Source: Merluccius polli (Eukaryota; Chordata; Actinopteri; Gadiformes; Merlucciidae). From it: a stretch of 64,000 bases of DNA. The translations under genes and the position numbers were made by a program. Under the pieces are notes generated by a model that made no database searches, was not told where the DNA came from, and saw nothing but the letters and a program-made list of their open reading frames with translations. Of the stretch, positions 1-10,498 are shown piece by piece (within the stretch, counting starts at the first letter, position 1; every line of letters starts with the position of its first letter). The DNA lies in NCBI GenBank assembly GCA_030340625.1, contig JAOPHQ010004293.1, forward strand, positions 53,501 through 117,500, written 5' to 3'.

Positions 1-2171
1 GTTGGGAACAAATTGGGAGGTCCTCCAGAGTCTGGTTGAATGATGATTACATGACTGACACATACACGGCGGGGGTCTACCTGGAATCCTTGTTAGTGTT
101 GAAAGATTGAAAAATATTGTTTTAAGTTTATGTGCCTTCTGAAGAAGCGATGCCAGTATGTTCATTTTAGGGATCCTCTTTTAGATACTTAAATCAAAAG
201 GCACCTACTTGCTTTAAGTTTATGTTCATGGTACATGTATAAGGCTCCAGGTAGGGACAATTGCTTATAGTTTACTTACGGTATTGGTAAATGCTCATTG
301 CTTAAAGTTTGAAATAGGTGTTTGTTGTTTTCATTCCTTTTTAGTCTCCCTCAGGTCTTAAACTAGAGGAAGTACAATCCCTGTTCTTGGAGGTAAGGGC
401 AATTGTGGGGGGAATTGTAAAATATTCAAATTCTGACACAGCAAATCTTGAAATGATAGCATTCGGAGCTAAGGCTTATACGAAAAGTATTATTCACAAC
501 TCCTGTCTGTTTGTTATTATTTTAGAATAAAAGAGGGCAACTGAGTTGTGTCTGGTATATCAATATGAACTTGGTATTATGCTTTATTATGTTTGTGTGT
601 TGGTAACTGTCCCTTCCTCCTATCAGTATAAAATGTACAAACTAGGATCTCTAGTATCCCTTGTGCCTGCTTGACCTGTCCTAGTACATTGTTTACTTCT
701 CCTGATACTCATGTCGCTCATGATGTTATCTGGGGGGTTTTGATACTGTATAAATATGTGTCAAAGACCTGAATAACCCGAAGCATTGTGATTTCAAACA
801 GTATATCTCGGCCCACAGTACCCACTGTCTCGGCTCACTTTGTTTCCCGGACGTCCGTAAGCCTTCCAGGGTTCGAAAAAAGATAGATGACTCCATCCAA
901 ATAGACAACAGAGAAAAATATCACAACATATATGCATATATTTATTAATATATATTTGTACTCAAAATATATTTAATATCATATATCAAAAATTTGATAT
1001 ATTAGATGTTAAATACTTTATCCTCACTGGATGCAAAGGCAAAATAACGTGCTTAATTTTGACCTAAATTGTAGTTGCTGTGTTTAGCCTCTATGGGACA
1101 GTGTTGCATTTATAAAGTGGCATTTATTTGTAGGCCTATAGCAATCTATTAACAATTACACTAGACTATTTTTTAGAAATAGGAATATAAACCGGTCACT
1201 ATAACGACTTGTAAAAAACTCAAATCTACTTTTTTACTTCAAAACAATAAGTGCGATATATTTAATAGAAATCACGCACTTACCATTCATCAGTTACCAT
1301 CAATCTCCTCAACTCAAATCAGAAGACCCCCACACACACTATAGGATAGACGGATAGGAAAGATGTCCCTGTTCTATATCTGTATATGTGTGTGCCTGGA
1401 TCTCCCTTAGCCTTTATCCGGGAGTGCCGGGGACTGTCGTTTTATAACAGTGCTTGTTCTGTATCACAGTAAAATATGACTTTTATGTTTCAATAAATGG
1501 CAAAATAAGCAGATAATCTGGTGAACGAGGGGCAGCACAATGTCTTGTCTAGTGGTAGCCTACTGCAGTCAGTTGGGTGTTTCGACATTGTAAAATAGCG
1601 CCTCCAAATGTCCAATTTACAGTGTCGTAACTTTAAGGATGCAGAGCACAAAAAACACAATACAATCTGATTTAAAAATACTATATTTAGACTCAGATTC
1701 AAATCATACTGAGACGTATCCAAACAAGTTACACATGCATTTATAGTAGTTTCAGGAACACAGCTTTCAGAATGATTCGCTCGTATCAGTGTCTATCCAA
1801 CATTGTACGCTGGAAGCCACATAAAGACTTAAAAACTACAGAGGAAAGAGTTAATACTATTACTAATATTTAAATAAATGGAGGTGATGTAGGTCTATTA
1901 TGGAAACTACACGTTTTAAACTACATGTGAAGCGCTTCATGAACATACAAATAAACGTAAAAACGGAAGAATAAAGGCTAAAAATAGCAACATAGCGGTT
2001 CAATGAAGTGGCCTTTCAGTCGCCATGAGGGGAAGTGTCCCTGGCAGTTCAAAGGTCAACAGGCTGCTGGCACTCTGGCTAAAGCGCTGTCTACACGTCA
2101 TACTGTGTGTTTACAGCTTTTAGGGCCTCATCCTTCGGGGCCGAGAGTACAAACAGTCATCCATATTAGTT
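1..2171. other. Gene-free DNA downstream of receptor A1
   Basis: I see no convincing coding sequence here. The stretch is AT-rich. From about 1013 onward it is homologous to the region 3' of the other three receptor genes (18395-19490, 26320-27420, 40990-42100), so it is the ancestral flank of the receptor unit, present four times in the window. Bases 920-1010 form an AT-rich patch seen only beside the A genes. Confidence 0.7.
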
Positions 2172-3984
2172 TCAACCGTCTGCCTGCCACCTGGACCACC
2201 TTGACCCGCCCGTCCTCCACCTCACTCTCCCCTCCGCTTTCTCTGCCTCCCCTGAGACGTAGTTAACGTAGACTACATCGCCATCTTCTGCATTGGAGGA
2301 CAGCGGGACGAATGAACAGGCAGGGGAGAAAAATTAGATAACAACAAGAAGGGCAATAAAGTGCGCGTTTAACAGTTGTCGCAAAGAGCCGGATGTTTGT
2401 ACCTTGAGGTTTTGAGGTTCCCTTTTTCTTTAGTGCACAGTAAACTCCCAATGCAACTAGGAGCAGCGCCATCACTGACAGAGAACGAGCTATTATGGAG
2501 ATATGCCCTGTGACAAAGAAAATGATGGCACGGAGGACAAAAATGTATACCGTACATATATATATATAAACATTGTTATACATACATGTATATAGACAGA
2601 CAGACAGACAGACAGACAGATAGATAGATAGATAGATAGATAGATACTCTAAAATACGACTTAAGTACTGTAACAAAGTATTCATAGGCTAGGCTACTGC
2701 GTTACTTTACAACACTGGTTATATAACGGGTAAGCAGACTGGTGTTATTACCTTCACGTCTCATTAACATAATTAATTTAGTTTGCTTACCCGTTTTTAT
2801 TGTCATTGTCTGGTTCCTCAGTCGGTGTTGTCTCAATGCATAAGGTATTGTTGTCTTTATGCACCCACTGTGATATATGTGTCCCATTAGATGTGCAGTT
2901 TACATATATGAAGCCTATGAGAGACAAAGGTCACAGCCTAGGTCAAGCAATATTCATTTCATTCATTTCCCTCATTGTGTTTTTCACTCACCGCCACACA
3001 CAGACAAGGTTTGGTTTGCCGTGGCTTCGCTGACGTCGTTTGCAGACCGAGCATGAGAGCAGTCCCGACAGGCCCCAGCTTCAGAGTGATGTTGCTAGTG
3101 GTGCTGTTTCCAGAGAGGAGATGCGTGTCATTCAGCGGGTGTCCGTCTAGACTCCAGCGGTAGCGAGGTCTGTCCCCCCCAGCAGAGCAGGACACCCTCT
3201 GCTCTCCACCGGACAGACACTGCCAGGACAGGCGGGGAGAGGAGACCGGTGCTATAGGGGACAACCACCTGATGAGAGCAGTCTTACTACTTGACAGAAC
3301 CTGAAACCTTCTGGTATTCAACCAGCCTTTATAAACTTGATTTCATGAAATTATAATTAGATTAAACTTCAAACATTAAAACATTCACAAAGTACAGTAT
3401 AGCATGTGACATTACCAATAATATTAATACTGAGCCTGAGAGGCAACACTGCTTCTATAACAGCTATGAAGTCAGAGGTTATAGTCCTTAATGACTGGTG
3501 GTGAAGCTGCTGTCTCCCTCTAATCTGTAGTCCTGTTTACCAGTAGACCATGCATTACATGTTACTGAAATACTGATATAGTTACTCACCTTGAATGGAT
3601 ACTTTGAATTTTGTATGTACTACTTGAACTCCGTAGTCATTAAATATTTCAATTGAATATGTATCATCGTCTGTCCTGTCGATGTCCTTTATAGTAAATA
3701 TTCCAGTAATGACATTAAATGAATATCGAGTGTGGTTTACTAGACTAGTTCCACTGACTATAATAATAGTGTTGTTTTTCTTCAGTGTGTAGGGCCGGTC
3801 CTGTAGGAACTGAGTCACCAGCAGGACATCCACGGTTCCTCCAGGAGAGCCAAAGCACTCGGTTGTGATGTGTGGCTGTGTGGCGTTGCAGAAGATCTCC
3901 ACACCTGGACGTTTTCAGAAGACAATACAACAACACAGGAGATATATCTCACTCAGATTCACAGATCACTCTCTTACTGTCACT

Positions 3985-4270
3985 ATAAAACTCTTGTATT
4001 ACTATCACTATAAAACTCTCGTATTACTATTACTATAATAACTCTTGTGTTATTATTACTATAAAAAACTCTTGTATTATCATTACTATAATAACTCTCG
4101 TATTACTATTACTATAAAAACTCTTGTGTTATTATTACTATAAAAAACTCTCGTATTACTATTACTATAATAACTCTTATTACTATTATTATAAACACTC
4201 TCGTATTACTATTACTATAAAAAACTATTATTACTATTATTATAATAACTCTTGTATTACTATTACTAAA
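3985..4270. repeat. AT-rich intronic minisatellite, receptor A1
   Basis: Degenerate tandem repeat of roughly 26 bp built from attactattactata followed by aactctcgt-like sequence, in intron 1 just upstream of the V exon. Equivalent arrays lie at about 29275-29565 (A2), 21955-22165 (B1) and 44590-44705 (B2), with different copy numbers. Confidence 0.8.
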
Positions 4271-4736
4271 AGAGGGATTGACATTTTGAATAAAATATTA
4301 GCCATTGCAGAGAGGGGACATTGTACTTCCACATGTTGAATGTTAAAACATTTCAATATTTCAATATTGTTAGATTTGATTTACGTTTATTTTCGTTATG
4401 ATTTTCATACAAATGAAAATGCACTCTTGATAATGTGATGCAGCTGTGTCCTCCATAACAGATTATTTCATATTGTGGGGAAGTCACAGATCTAAAAGGC
4501 TGAGTAATGAGTTATGATTTTCAAAAAGAAATGTCTCAATTTACCCCTAATAAATGAACATACCACCAAAATAATTTTGTTTTAACCCTACAAATGTTGA
4601 AAACAACTACTAATGTTAAAACAAATAGGCCAAACTAGAATACCATAGCTGACTACATTATATAAAATACATTATGATTTAATAGAAGAGTAATGTCATA
4701 ATACTATAACCAAATTATAACTTTTTATTCTCTACT

Positions 4737-7352
4737 AGAGAGGGTAGAAGAGGAGGAGGTACAGCATCAATTATAGAGGATTCATTGAACTCAAACGGAG
4801 TGTTTTTTAACAGTTATGCATCATTTGAATACCATGCCTTTACTTTTAGCAGTCCTCCAATTCTTGGCGTCACTGTTTACAGACCACCCCATTACTCGAG
4901 CTCTTTTATCAGTGAATTTTCAGAACTTTTATCTATTATTCACACCTCTTTTAGCAGGATTTTAATAACTGGTGATTTTAATTTACACGTCGACGACACC
5001 TCGGATCCAATATCCAGAGAGTTTTTAAATCTTTTAAGTTGTCTTGATTTTAAGCAGCACGTCGCACAGCCAACTCACAACAGAGGACACACCCTGGACC
5101 TGGTCATAACCCATGGCCTGTCCATCGGTGTGTCCTCTGTTGTCGACCTGGCTGTGTCTGACCATTACTGTGTGTTTTTTAGCATCACCAGTTTTAACCG
5201 AGAGGAGGCCCCAGTGAGAACAGTGAGGAGGCGCTATCTTACTTCTGAAGTGGCTGCAAATTTTATGGAGATTTTACAGAGCACTCCTGCTGAAATTTTA
5301 CCTGCACCTTGTGATTTTATTGTTGATCATTTTAACAGTAGACTGAAGTCAACTCTGGACTCAGTAGCTCCACTTTTAACTAAAACAGTAAAAAGAAAAC
5401 CAACACCCCCGTGGAGAAAAAACAATGAAATCAATGAACTGAAAAGAAAATGCAGGAGTGCCGAGAGAAGATGGAGGAAAAGTAAACTGACAATTCATTA
5501 CCAGATTTTATGTCAACAACTAAAAACTTACAATAATACAGTCAAAAAGGCACGAATTTCCCATTTTTCAAAACTCATCACCATCAATAAAAACAACCCC
5601 CGGTTCCTCTTCTCCACTTTTAATGTTTTAACAGGTGCTAATTCTAATAACGTTTTTAAGACACCAACAGATGATCTTTGTGAGAACTTTGCAGACCACT
5701 TCAGAACCAAAATCAAGGACATCAGATCCTGCCTTTTATCCCATCAAGTTTTATCTGTTGACACTGAACTGTTGTCCTTGCCTGAGGAAACACTGGAGAG
5801 TTTTGCCCTGGTTGATGCAAGGACGCTTGGTCGAGTTTTCTCCCAAGTAAACCCAACAACCTGCCTTTTAGATCCCATTCCCACATCACTCTTAAAATCG
5901 TTTTATGGATTCTTCGAGGAACAGTTTTTAAACATCATGAATTGCTCTCTTCAGACGGGTGTCTTCCCCACCGCCTTTAAAACAGCGGTGGTGAAGCCCC
6001 TTCTGAAGAAGAGCAATTTAGATCCAAGTGTTCTTAATAACTACCGACCTGTATCCAACTTATCATTTTTAAGTAAAGTTTTAGAAAAACTGGTTTCTAA
6101 CCAAGTTAATGACTTTTTAAACAGAAAGAACATTTCAGAAAAGCATCAGTCTGGTTTTAGGAAATACCACAGTACCGAGACAGCACTTTTAAAGATTTTA
6201 AACGACATCAGGTGGAATTTAGATAATAAAAAGCTCACAGTGTTGGTTCTACTGGATCTAAGCGCCGCTTTTGATACAGTAGACCATCACATTTTATTAA
6301 ATAGGCTTAGACACCTGGTGGGCCTCTCTGGTACTGTTTTTAACTGGTTTTGTTCTTATCTCACAGACCGATGCTTTTATGTAAGTATGGATACATGTTC
6401 CTCGGAAATCCATGAAATTGGATGTGGGGTTCCCCAAGGGTCAATTTTAGGTCCACTTCTTTTTAATCTGTACATGCTGCCCCTTGGGGACGTCATCAGG
6501 AGGCACGGCATCAGCTTCCATAGTTATGCTGACGATACGCAACTGTACATCGCTGTGTCTCCTGATGACACTGGGCCAATTGATGCCCTTTTTAACTGCA
6601 TTTTAGACATCAAGTCATGGATGGCAGTGAATTTCCTACAGCTCAACCAGGACAAAACTGAGGTTTTAGTCATTGGTCCTGAAGGCCAGAGAGAGAAACT
6701 TTTACCAAAACTACAGGATCTTAAACCAACACAGTCAGTAAAAAATCTGGGCGTGATTTTTGACTCTGAGCTGAATTTTCTTCCACATATCAAAAATATG
6801 ACAAAAATAGGTTTTTATCATCTTAAAAACATAGCCAGAGTCCGCCCGTTTCTCTCTCAGGCCAGTACGGAGGTGCTGATGCATGCTTTTATCACCTGTC
6901 GATTAGATTATTGTAATGCCTTGCTCTCTGGTCTTCCCAAAAAGAGTATTTTTAATCTCCAATTATTACAGAACTCAGCCGCACGAGTGCTGACGAGGAC
7001 CAGAGGGCGGGAGCATATTACGCCAGTTTTAGAGTCGTTGCATTGGCTCCCCGTACGCTTCAGGATCGATTTTAAGGTCCTTTTAATAGTTTTTAAATGT
7101 CTTAACGGCCTTGCGCCCTCTTATTTATCTGACCTGCTTTTACCATATCAACCCTCGCGGACCCTGAGGTCCTCCGGCACCGGCCTTTTATCCATACCAA
7201 AACCCAGAACCAAAACCCACGGTGAGGCGGCTTTTAGCTATTATGGCCCCCACCTGTGGAACAGCCTGCCGGAGAGCCTCAGGACCGCAGAGACAGTTGA
7301 TATTTTTAAGGGAAGGTTAAAAACACACCTTTTTAGTCAGGCTTTTAACTAG
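4737..7352 (+). CDS. L2 LINE ORF2: partial endonuclease plus reverse transcriptase
   Basis: Open frame of about 870 codons. Taking the TTG at 4785 as residue 1, the C-terminal half of an apurinic-type endonuclease shows ITGDFN near residue 60 and VSDHYC near 124. The reverse transcriptase shows NNYRPVSNLSFLSKVLEKLV near 420, LDLSAAFDTVDH near 490, GVPQGSILGPLLF near 547 and the catalytic YADD near 580. The conserved C-terminal region with WLPVRFRIDFK follows near 750. The N-terminal half of the endonuclease is missing, so the copy is 5' truncated and should not nick DNA itself. No internal stop or frameshift is visible, and the translation matches the copy at 30035-32650. Confidence 0.92.
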   Translation, partial: REGRRGGGTASIIEDSLNSNGVFFNSYASFEYHAFTFSSPPILGVTVYRPPHYSSSFISEFSELLSIIHTSFSRILITGDFNLHVDDTSDPISREFLNLLSCLDFKQHVAQPTHNRGHTLDLVITHGLSIGVSSVVDLAVSDHYCVFFSITSFNREEAPVRTVRRRYLTSEVAANFMEILQSTPAEILPAPCDFIVDHFNSRLKSTLDSVAPLLTKTVKRKPTPPWRKNNEINELKRKCRSAERRWRKSKLTIHYQILCQQLKTYNNTVKKARISHFSKLITINKNNPRFLFSTFNVLTGANSNNVFKTPTDDLCENFADHFRTKIKDIRSCLLSHQVLSVDTELLSLPEETLESFALVDARTLGRVFSQVNPTTCLLDPIPTSLLKSFYGFFEEQFLNIMNCSLQTGVFPTAFKTAVVKPLLKKSNLDPSVLNNYRPVSNLSFLSKVLEKLVSNQVNDFLNRKNISEKHQSGFRKYHSTETALLKILNDIRWNLDNKKLTVLVLLDLSAAFDTVDHHILLNRLRHLVGLSGTVFNWFCSYLTDRCFYVSMDTCSSEIHEIGCGVPQGSILGPLLFNLYMLPLGDVIRRHGISFHSYADDTQLYIAVSPDDTGPIDALFNCILDIKSWMAVNFLQLNQDKTEVLVIGPEGQREKLLPKLQDLKPTQSVKNLGVIFDSELNFLPHIKNMTKIGFYHLKNIARVRPFLSQASTEVLMHAFITCRLDYCNALLSGLPKKSIFNLQLLQNSAARVLTRTRGREHITPVLESLHWLPVRFRIDFKVLLIVFKCLNGLAPSYLSDLLLPYQPSRTLRSSGTGLLSIPKPRTKTHGEAAFSYYGPHLWNSLPESLRTAETVDIFKGRLKTHLFSQAFN

Positions 7353-7809
7353 AACTAGATCTTAAATTCTTCTTATGGTTCTATCTTATTTTCTGCTTCT
7401 ATCTTGCTTTTAAATATGTTATTAACCTTAAATAATTTTACTTGTTTTACTTATTTTATTTATTATCTTACATATTTTTATCTTTTCAAACTGTCCATTC
7501 TGTTAACTAAATTTTATTTATTTATTTATTTTCCAATGTTTTTATCCTATCTTATGTTTTTAGTTTTTAGCTTTAACTCCAGTGTTCCTCAGGGGGGTCG
7601 TCCACGCTGGGATCAGTGTCTGGGCTGCTGCTGGGGGCGCTGTCCCTGGGTCCCTTCGGCTCCGCTGGCTGTGGTCTGTCGGGGTCGGGGTGCCTGGGAG
7701 CTGGTGCCCCCGGTGGCACGGCCTGCCGCTCCTCCCAGTGTGGACGGCCCCAAAGATGGCGCTTCCTCAATCCTCAGTGTCATGCCATGGCCCCATAGTG
7801 TCAGTAGTG

Positions 7810-7813
7810 AGAG

Positions 7814-7856
<43 letters not shown>
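7810..7856. repeat. (TG)n microsatellite in the LINE 3' UTR
   Basis: Uninterrupted TG run after gagagagtg inside the 3' UTR of the L2 element. The equivalent run in copy 2 (33114-33150) differs in length, together with one T in a nearby run, and these are the only obvious differences between the two LINE copies. Confidence 0.9.
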
Positions 7857-7857
<1 letters not shown>

Positions 7858-8441
7858 AGGGAGGGGTTTTACTTGTAATTGTTTTTCTGTTTCTATTTTT
7901 TTGTGTGTGTAAAGCACTTTGTGTTGCATTTCCGATGTATGAAAGGTGCTCTATAAATAAAGATTGATTGATTGATAATAATCTCACCATCGGTCACTCC
8001 AATTAGTAACACTCCAGTTAGAAACACAAGCACAGCCGCCATGTTGAGCATTTCAACTTCAGTACTGTGGTCTCAGTTGAGTCCACTAATTGAGCCTGTT
8101 TACAGGAACCTGCAGCCCAGTCTGTATGAGACCGAAATGTCATCGCAAAAGTGGAAGTTGTGCAACGGCTCAGCAATATTTGTATTCACCACAATTTTAC
8201 TAAAAGGGCCAGTACCTTATTAGGATGAAGACGTTAAAACAGTAGCCGACTGTTTCAAAGTAAGAGAAGCATACTGGGCATCTTCTAAGATGCAATAATA
8301 ATACGAAGAAATTAGGAAATTAATTATGAGTTCATATTAACCTTTTCAAAATAACTATGAATAACTGTGTGACCCATTGTCTTGTGTCATTTGAATTTGG
8401 TCTCATGAGGTAAATATGATGGGGAGAAAACGCTCAAACCC

Positions 8442-8577
8442 CTGGCTAGGTTGGTATGGTGGTCAGGGTGTTGGTCTCCCAGCTAACGCTTCAGGATTCA
8501 AACATCATGCAAGACGCCACACACTCATCCATGTTACTCTCGGCAGCTTTAGATGAAAGTGTCCGCTGAATGAGTGA
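8442..8577 (+). repeat. tRNA-like SINE remnant upstream of receptor A1
   Basis: A head resembling A- and B-box promoter sequence (tggtatggtggtcagg and ggattcaaac) is followed by a body ending in agatgaaagtgtccgctgaa, a degenerate form of the gataaaagcgtctgctaaatga tail common in fish SINEs. Related remnants lie upstream of the other receptors at about 33737-33872, 22861-22985 and 45531-45655, so it predates the A/B split. Confidence 0.6.
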
Positions 8578-8786
8578 ACTCATGTCAAAGTGTGACTAAT
8601 ATTTGGATAAGGAGGATGATACTATGTTTTTTAAACTAGAAAAAATCCTCTTGTTTCATATTTGCACTGTGACTGTGATGCAATCTGTTTCATTTTTTGC
8701 TGGTGGCCCCTTGCTTGTAACTAGTCTTGTTATTAGAGTTTGCATTAGCAAAGGCAATCTATTTTTATTTTGTCGTATACCTTATT

Positions 8787-8936
8787 AATCCTCTGCATTT
8801 AACCCATCCAATGCTCGGAGCAGTGGGCTGCCACACAGAGTAGCACCTGGGAACCAACTCCAGATGTTTTGCCCATACCTTGGTTATGGACAGGGCAGGA
8901 AGGTTTTTACTTGCATGTTTTGTTGTGTGGGAGGAA
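8787..8936. repeat. Dispersed fish repeat, left part, split by the retrovirus
   Basis: The sequence from catttaacccatccaatgc to gtgtgggaggaaac resembles a moderately conserved dispersed fish repeat. What I take to be its continuation (acccatgtgaacacaggg ... tccccctgctggggcttgaa) appears at 18117-18215 on the far side of the retrovirus. The copy-2 counterparts are about 34082-34231 and 40723-40805. Neither part is present beside the B genes. Confidence 0.5.
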
Positions 8937-8938
8937 AC

Positions 8939-9224
8939 TAAAGGTATGGTTATATTTTATATCTACCATATGACCAAGAATTAGGGTCACACTAATCTCG
9001 GTGCCTTTCTGCTGAAGTAAGACAGAATCATGAGATATAAGCAGAGGCATATAATTATAAAAGCAATTCCTCATGATCAGAATGAGTACGTTGTTGGTGA
9101 CATGTGCAGAGTAGATAGTGTGAGATCAGTTTGTTGCAAAGAGCAGGAAGTGTTAATCATATGATAGCAGAGAACAGGCAGGCTTGCCTCTGTACATGTA
9201 AAGAACGCTGGAGTCAGATAACAC
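8939..9224 (+). mobile_element. Partial 5' LTR of retrovirus copy 1
   Basis: This matches the 3' LTR from taaaggtatggttatatttt through gataacac (40253-40475 in copy 2). It lacks the first 300 bp or so and the last 200 bp of that LTR, and contains about 60 bp (gatataagcagaggcatata region) that the 3' LTR lacks. The two LTRs are therefore not a simple pair, and the provirus has been rearranged. Confidence 0.6.
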
Positions 9225-9619
9225 AGGTAAAAAAGGTAAGCAGAAGCCTGTTATAACAAAATTCTGCAATTGGGCATTGTCAAAACTGTTTTGAAGTCAC
9301 TTGGGATACTCGTCCTAGACATAGTTTAAACCAGTATAGTGTGCAACAAGAGGGACGCTCCCTTGAGGAGGTCGCCAAATAGGGGACCTGCCGTGTAAGC
9401 GCACGAGCAGAGACCGCCCGAGGGTTGGAATCCGTATTGGGGAGGAAGAGCCCCACAAAGCGCCAGCGGTTTAAATTCCGCCCCGTCCTCGCCATAAGTA
9501 TATAAATTGGCGGAGGAGAAAAGAGGGTCCATACGACCCCAAGGTAGCTGGTTCCTTTCAAGACCAGAAGAGGGAACTCTGAGAGGGTAGCCAGAGTAAC
9601 CCAAGGGTATAATTTCCCG

Positions 9620-10498
9620 GTGACCGTTGGAGTCGGTGCGAAACTCATTTGTACTAATACGAATAGCCTGAGTTCATACGATATATTGCAATGCGAACAT
9701 TTGAACATAATAGTTGAACGTGTTGAATGGGAAACTGTTAAAAAGGCTGGTTATGTAAATATTGTATTGTGTGGGTGGTTCCAGGGGTTAGACTTTCGTG
9801 AGATTCTCAAGTCTCGTCTAACGCCTGTTCTGTGGGGTATTTAAAAAAACTGGGCACTGGGCAATATTTCGTGCAGAGAGCAGACCGTGAGTCATTCACA
9901 CCGACCCTGTATGTGTATCAAAATTTGTGTCGTTAAAGTGTGTACTGGTTAAGATAGTGGGTAAAAAATGGACGGAGAATTCAACAGAGAGTGTTAAGAA
10001 TATGGGGGGTGTCCTGAGGACACCATAGGAGAGCAATGGAAACAAATCACGCTCCAATTGGTTAGTGGGTGTACACCGAATACACAGGGAAAGATAATGG
10101 AGGGTCACGAGGGGACCTGGATGTGGCTCCAGGAGAAGGGACAGATACCTGGAGATGAGGAGCAGGAGAAATTGTTGCCCTATCTGGCGGAGGCCGAGAG
10201 GACTGTGTTAAGAGAGTTAGAAAGGCACAAGCCAGAAGAGGGAAAGCAAAGTTGGGGAACAAAGAAGAAGTGGAGAGCAGCACTAGAAGAGAAAGAGGAG
10301 AGGAGAGCGTCAGTGCATACAATAGCATTAGCATGTGTAGCATTAGAAGCTCAGAAGGACAAACAAAAACAACAACGCAGGCGCCGGCGCTCCCGTAGCC
10401 ATAGACAACCCGCGAGAGCGACGGTACTAAGAGCCAGCTGTCTGACCCTGACCGAGCAGGGAGCAGGGAGAGGGCTGATATGTCACCATTTAAAATAA
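9620..10498 (+). other. Retroviral leader/gag-position region with short open frames, copy 1
   Basis: Two short frames lie where a gag region would be expected: 9620-9844 (74 codons) and 10058-10498 (146 codons). The second encodes a charged, helix-prone protein ending in an arginine-rich stretch near residues 125-133. I recognise no matrix, capsid or nucleocapsid domain, so the gag assignment rests on position only. In copy 2 (35353-35721) the second frame ends earlier because of small indels after the arginine run. The remaining sequence up to 12540 shows only short unassigned frames. Confidence 0.35.

Larger units (their letters stand above)
4703..7976 (+). mobile_element. L2-type non-LTR retrotransposon (5' truncated), copy 1
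   Basis: A LINE lies in intron 1 of receptor A1, antisense to the gene. It contains part of the endonuclease, a full reverse transcriptase, a 3' UTR with a GC-rich block and a TG run, and ends in a tail of the form ctctataaataaag followed by repeats of attg, typical of the L2 clade. Receptor B2 provides an empty site: there gtcataataatctcacc is continuous at 45140-45153, whereas here gtcataat ends at 4702 and aatctcacc resumes after the LINE tail at 7976. Any target duplication is at most about 3-5 bp, as is usual for L2. The first 25-35 bases (4703-4736) do not obviously code and may be filler. Confidence 0.9.
2172..8051 (-). pseudogene. Receptor A1: CD2/SLAM-like Ig receptor, frame broken by homopolymer indels
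   Basis: Exons in transcription order: signal peptide 7988-8051, V-like Ig 3590-3904, C2-like Ig 2992-3251, juxtamembrane 2791-2914, transmembrane 2403-2507, tail 2172-2287. All junctions have GT/AG ends and are phase 1. The V exon translation is identical to that of A2. The C2 exon is 2 nt and the juxtamembrane exon 1 nt longer than in the three paralogues, owing to one-base run expansions at 3039-3041, 3073-3076 and 2794-2798; another at 2229-2232 changes the tail. Read literally this is a pseudogene, but every break is a homopolymer length change and similar changes litter 1-4700, so sequencing error is a real alternative. Intron 1 contains an L2 LINE. Family by inference: fish CD2/SLAM-type cell-surface receptor, ligand unknown. 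Confidence 0.75.

Noticed and set aside
726..908. Additional exon on the minus strand, repeated near 26035-26232
   Set aside because: The reading frame differs between the two copies at its end because of a single-base change, it has no splice context and no domain.
7404..7967. 187-codon frame after the LINE ORF
   Set aside because: It lies in the L2 3' UTR, contains the TG run as Cys-Val repeats and has no domain.
8442..8577. tRNA gene
   Set aside because: Promoter-like boxes are degenerate, no cloverleaf can be drawn, and the body and tail are those of a SINE.
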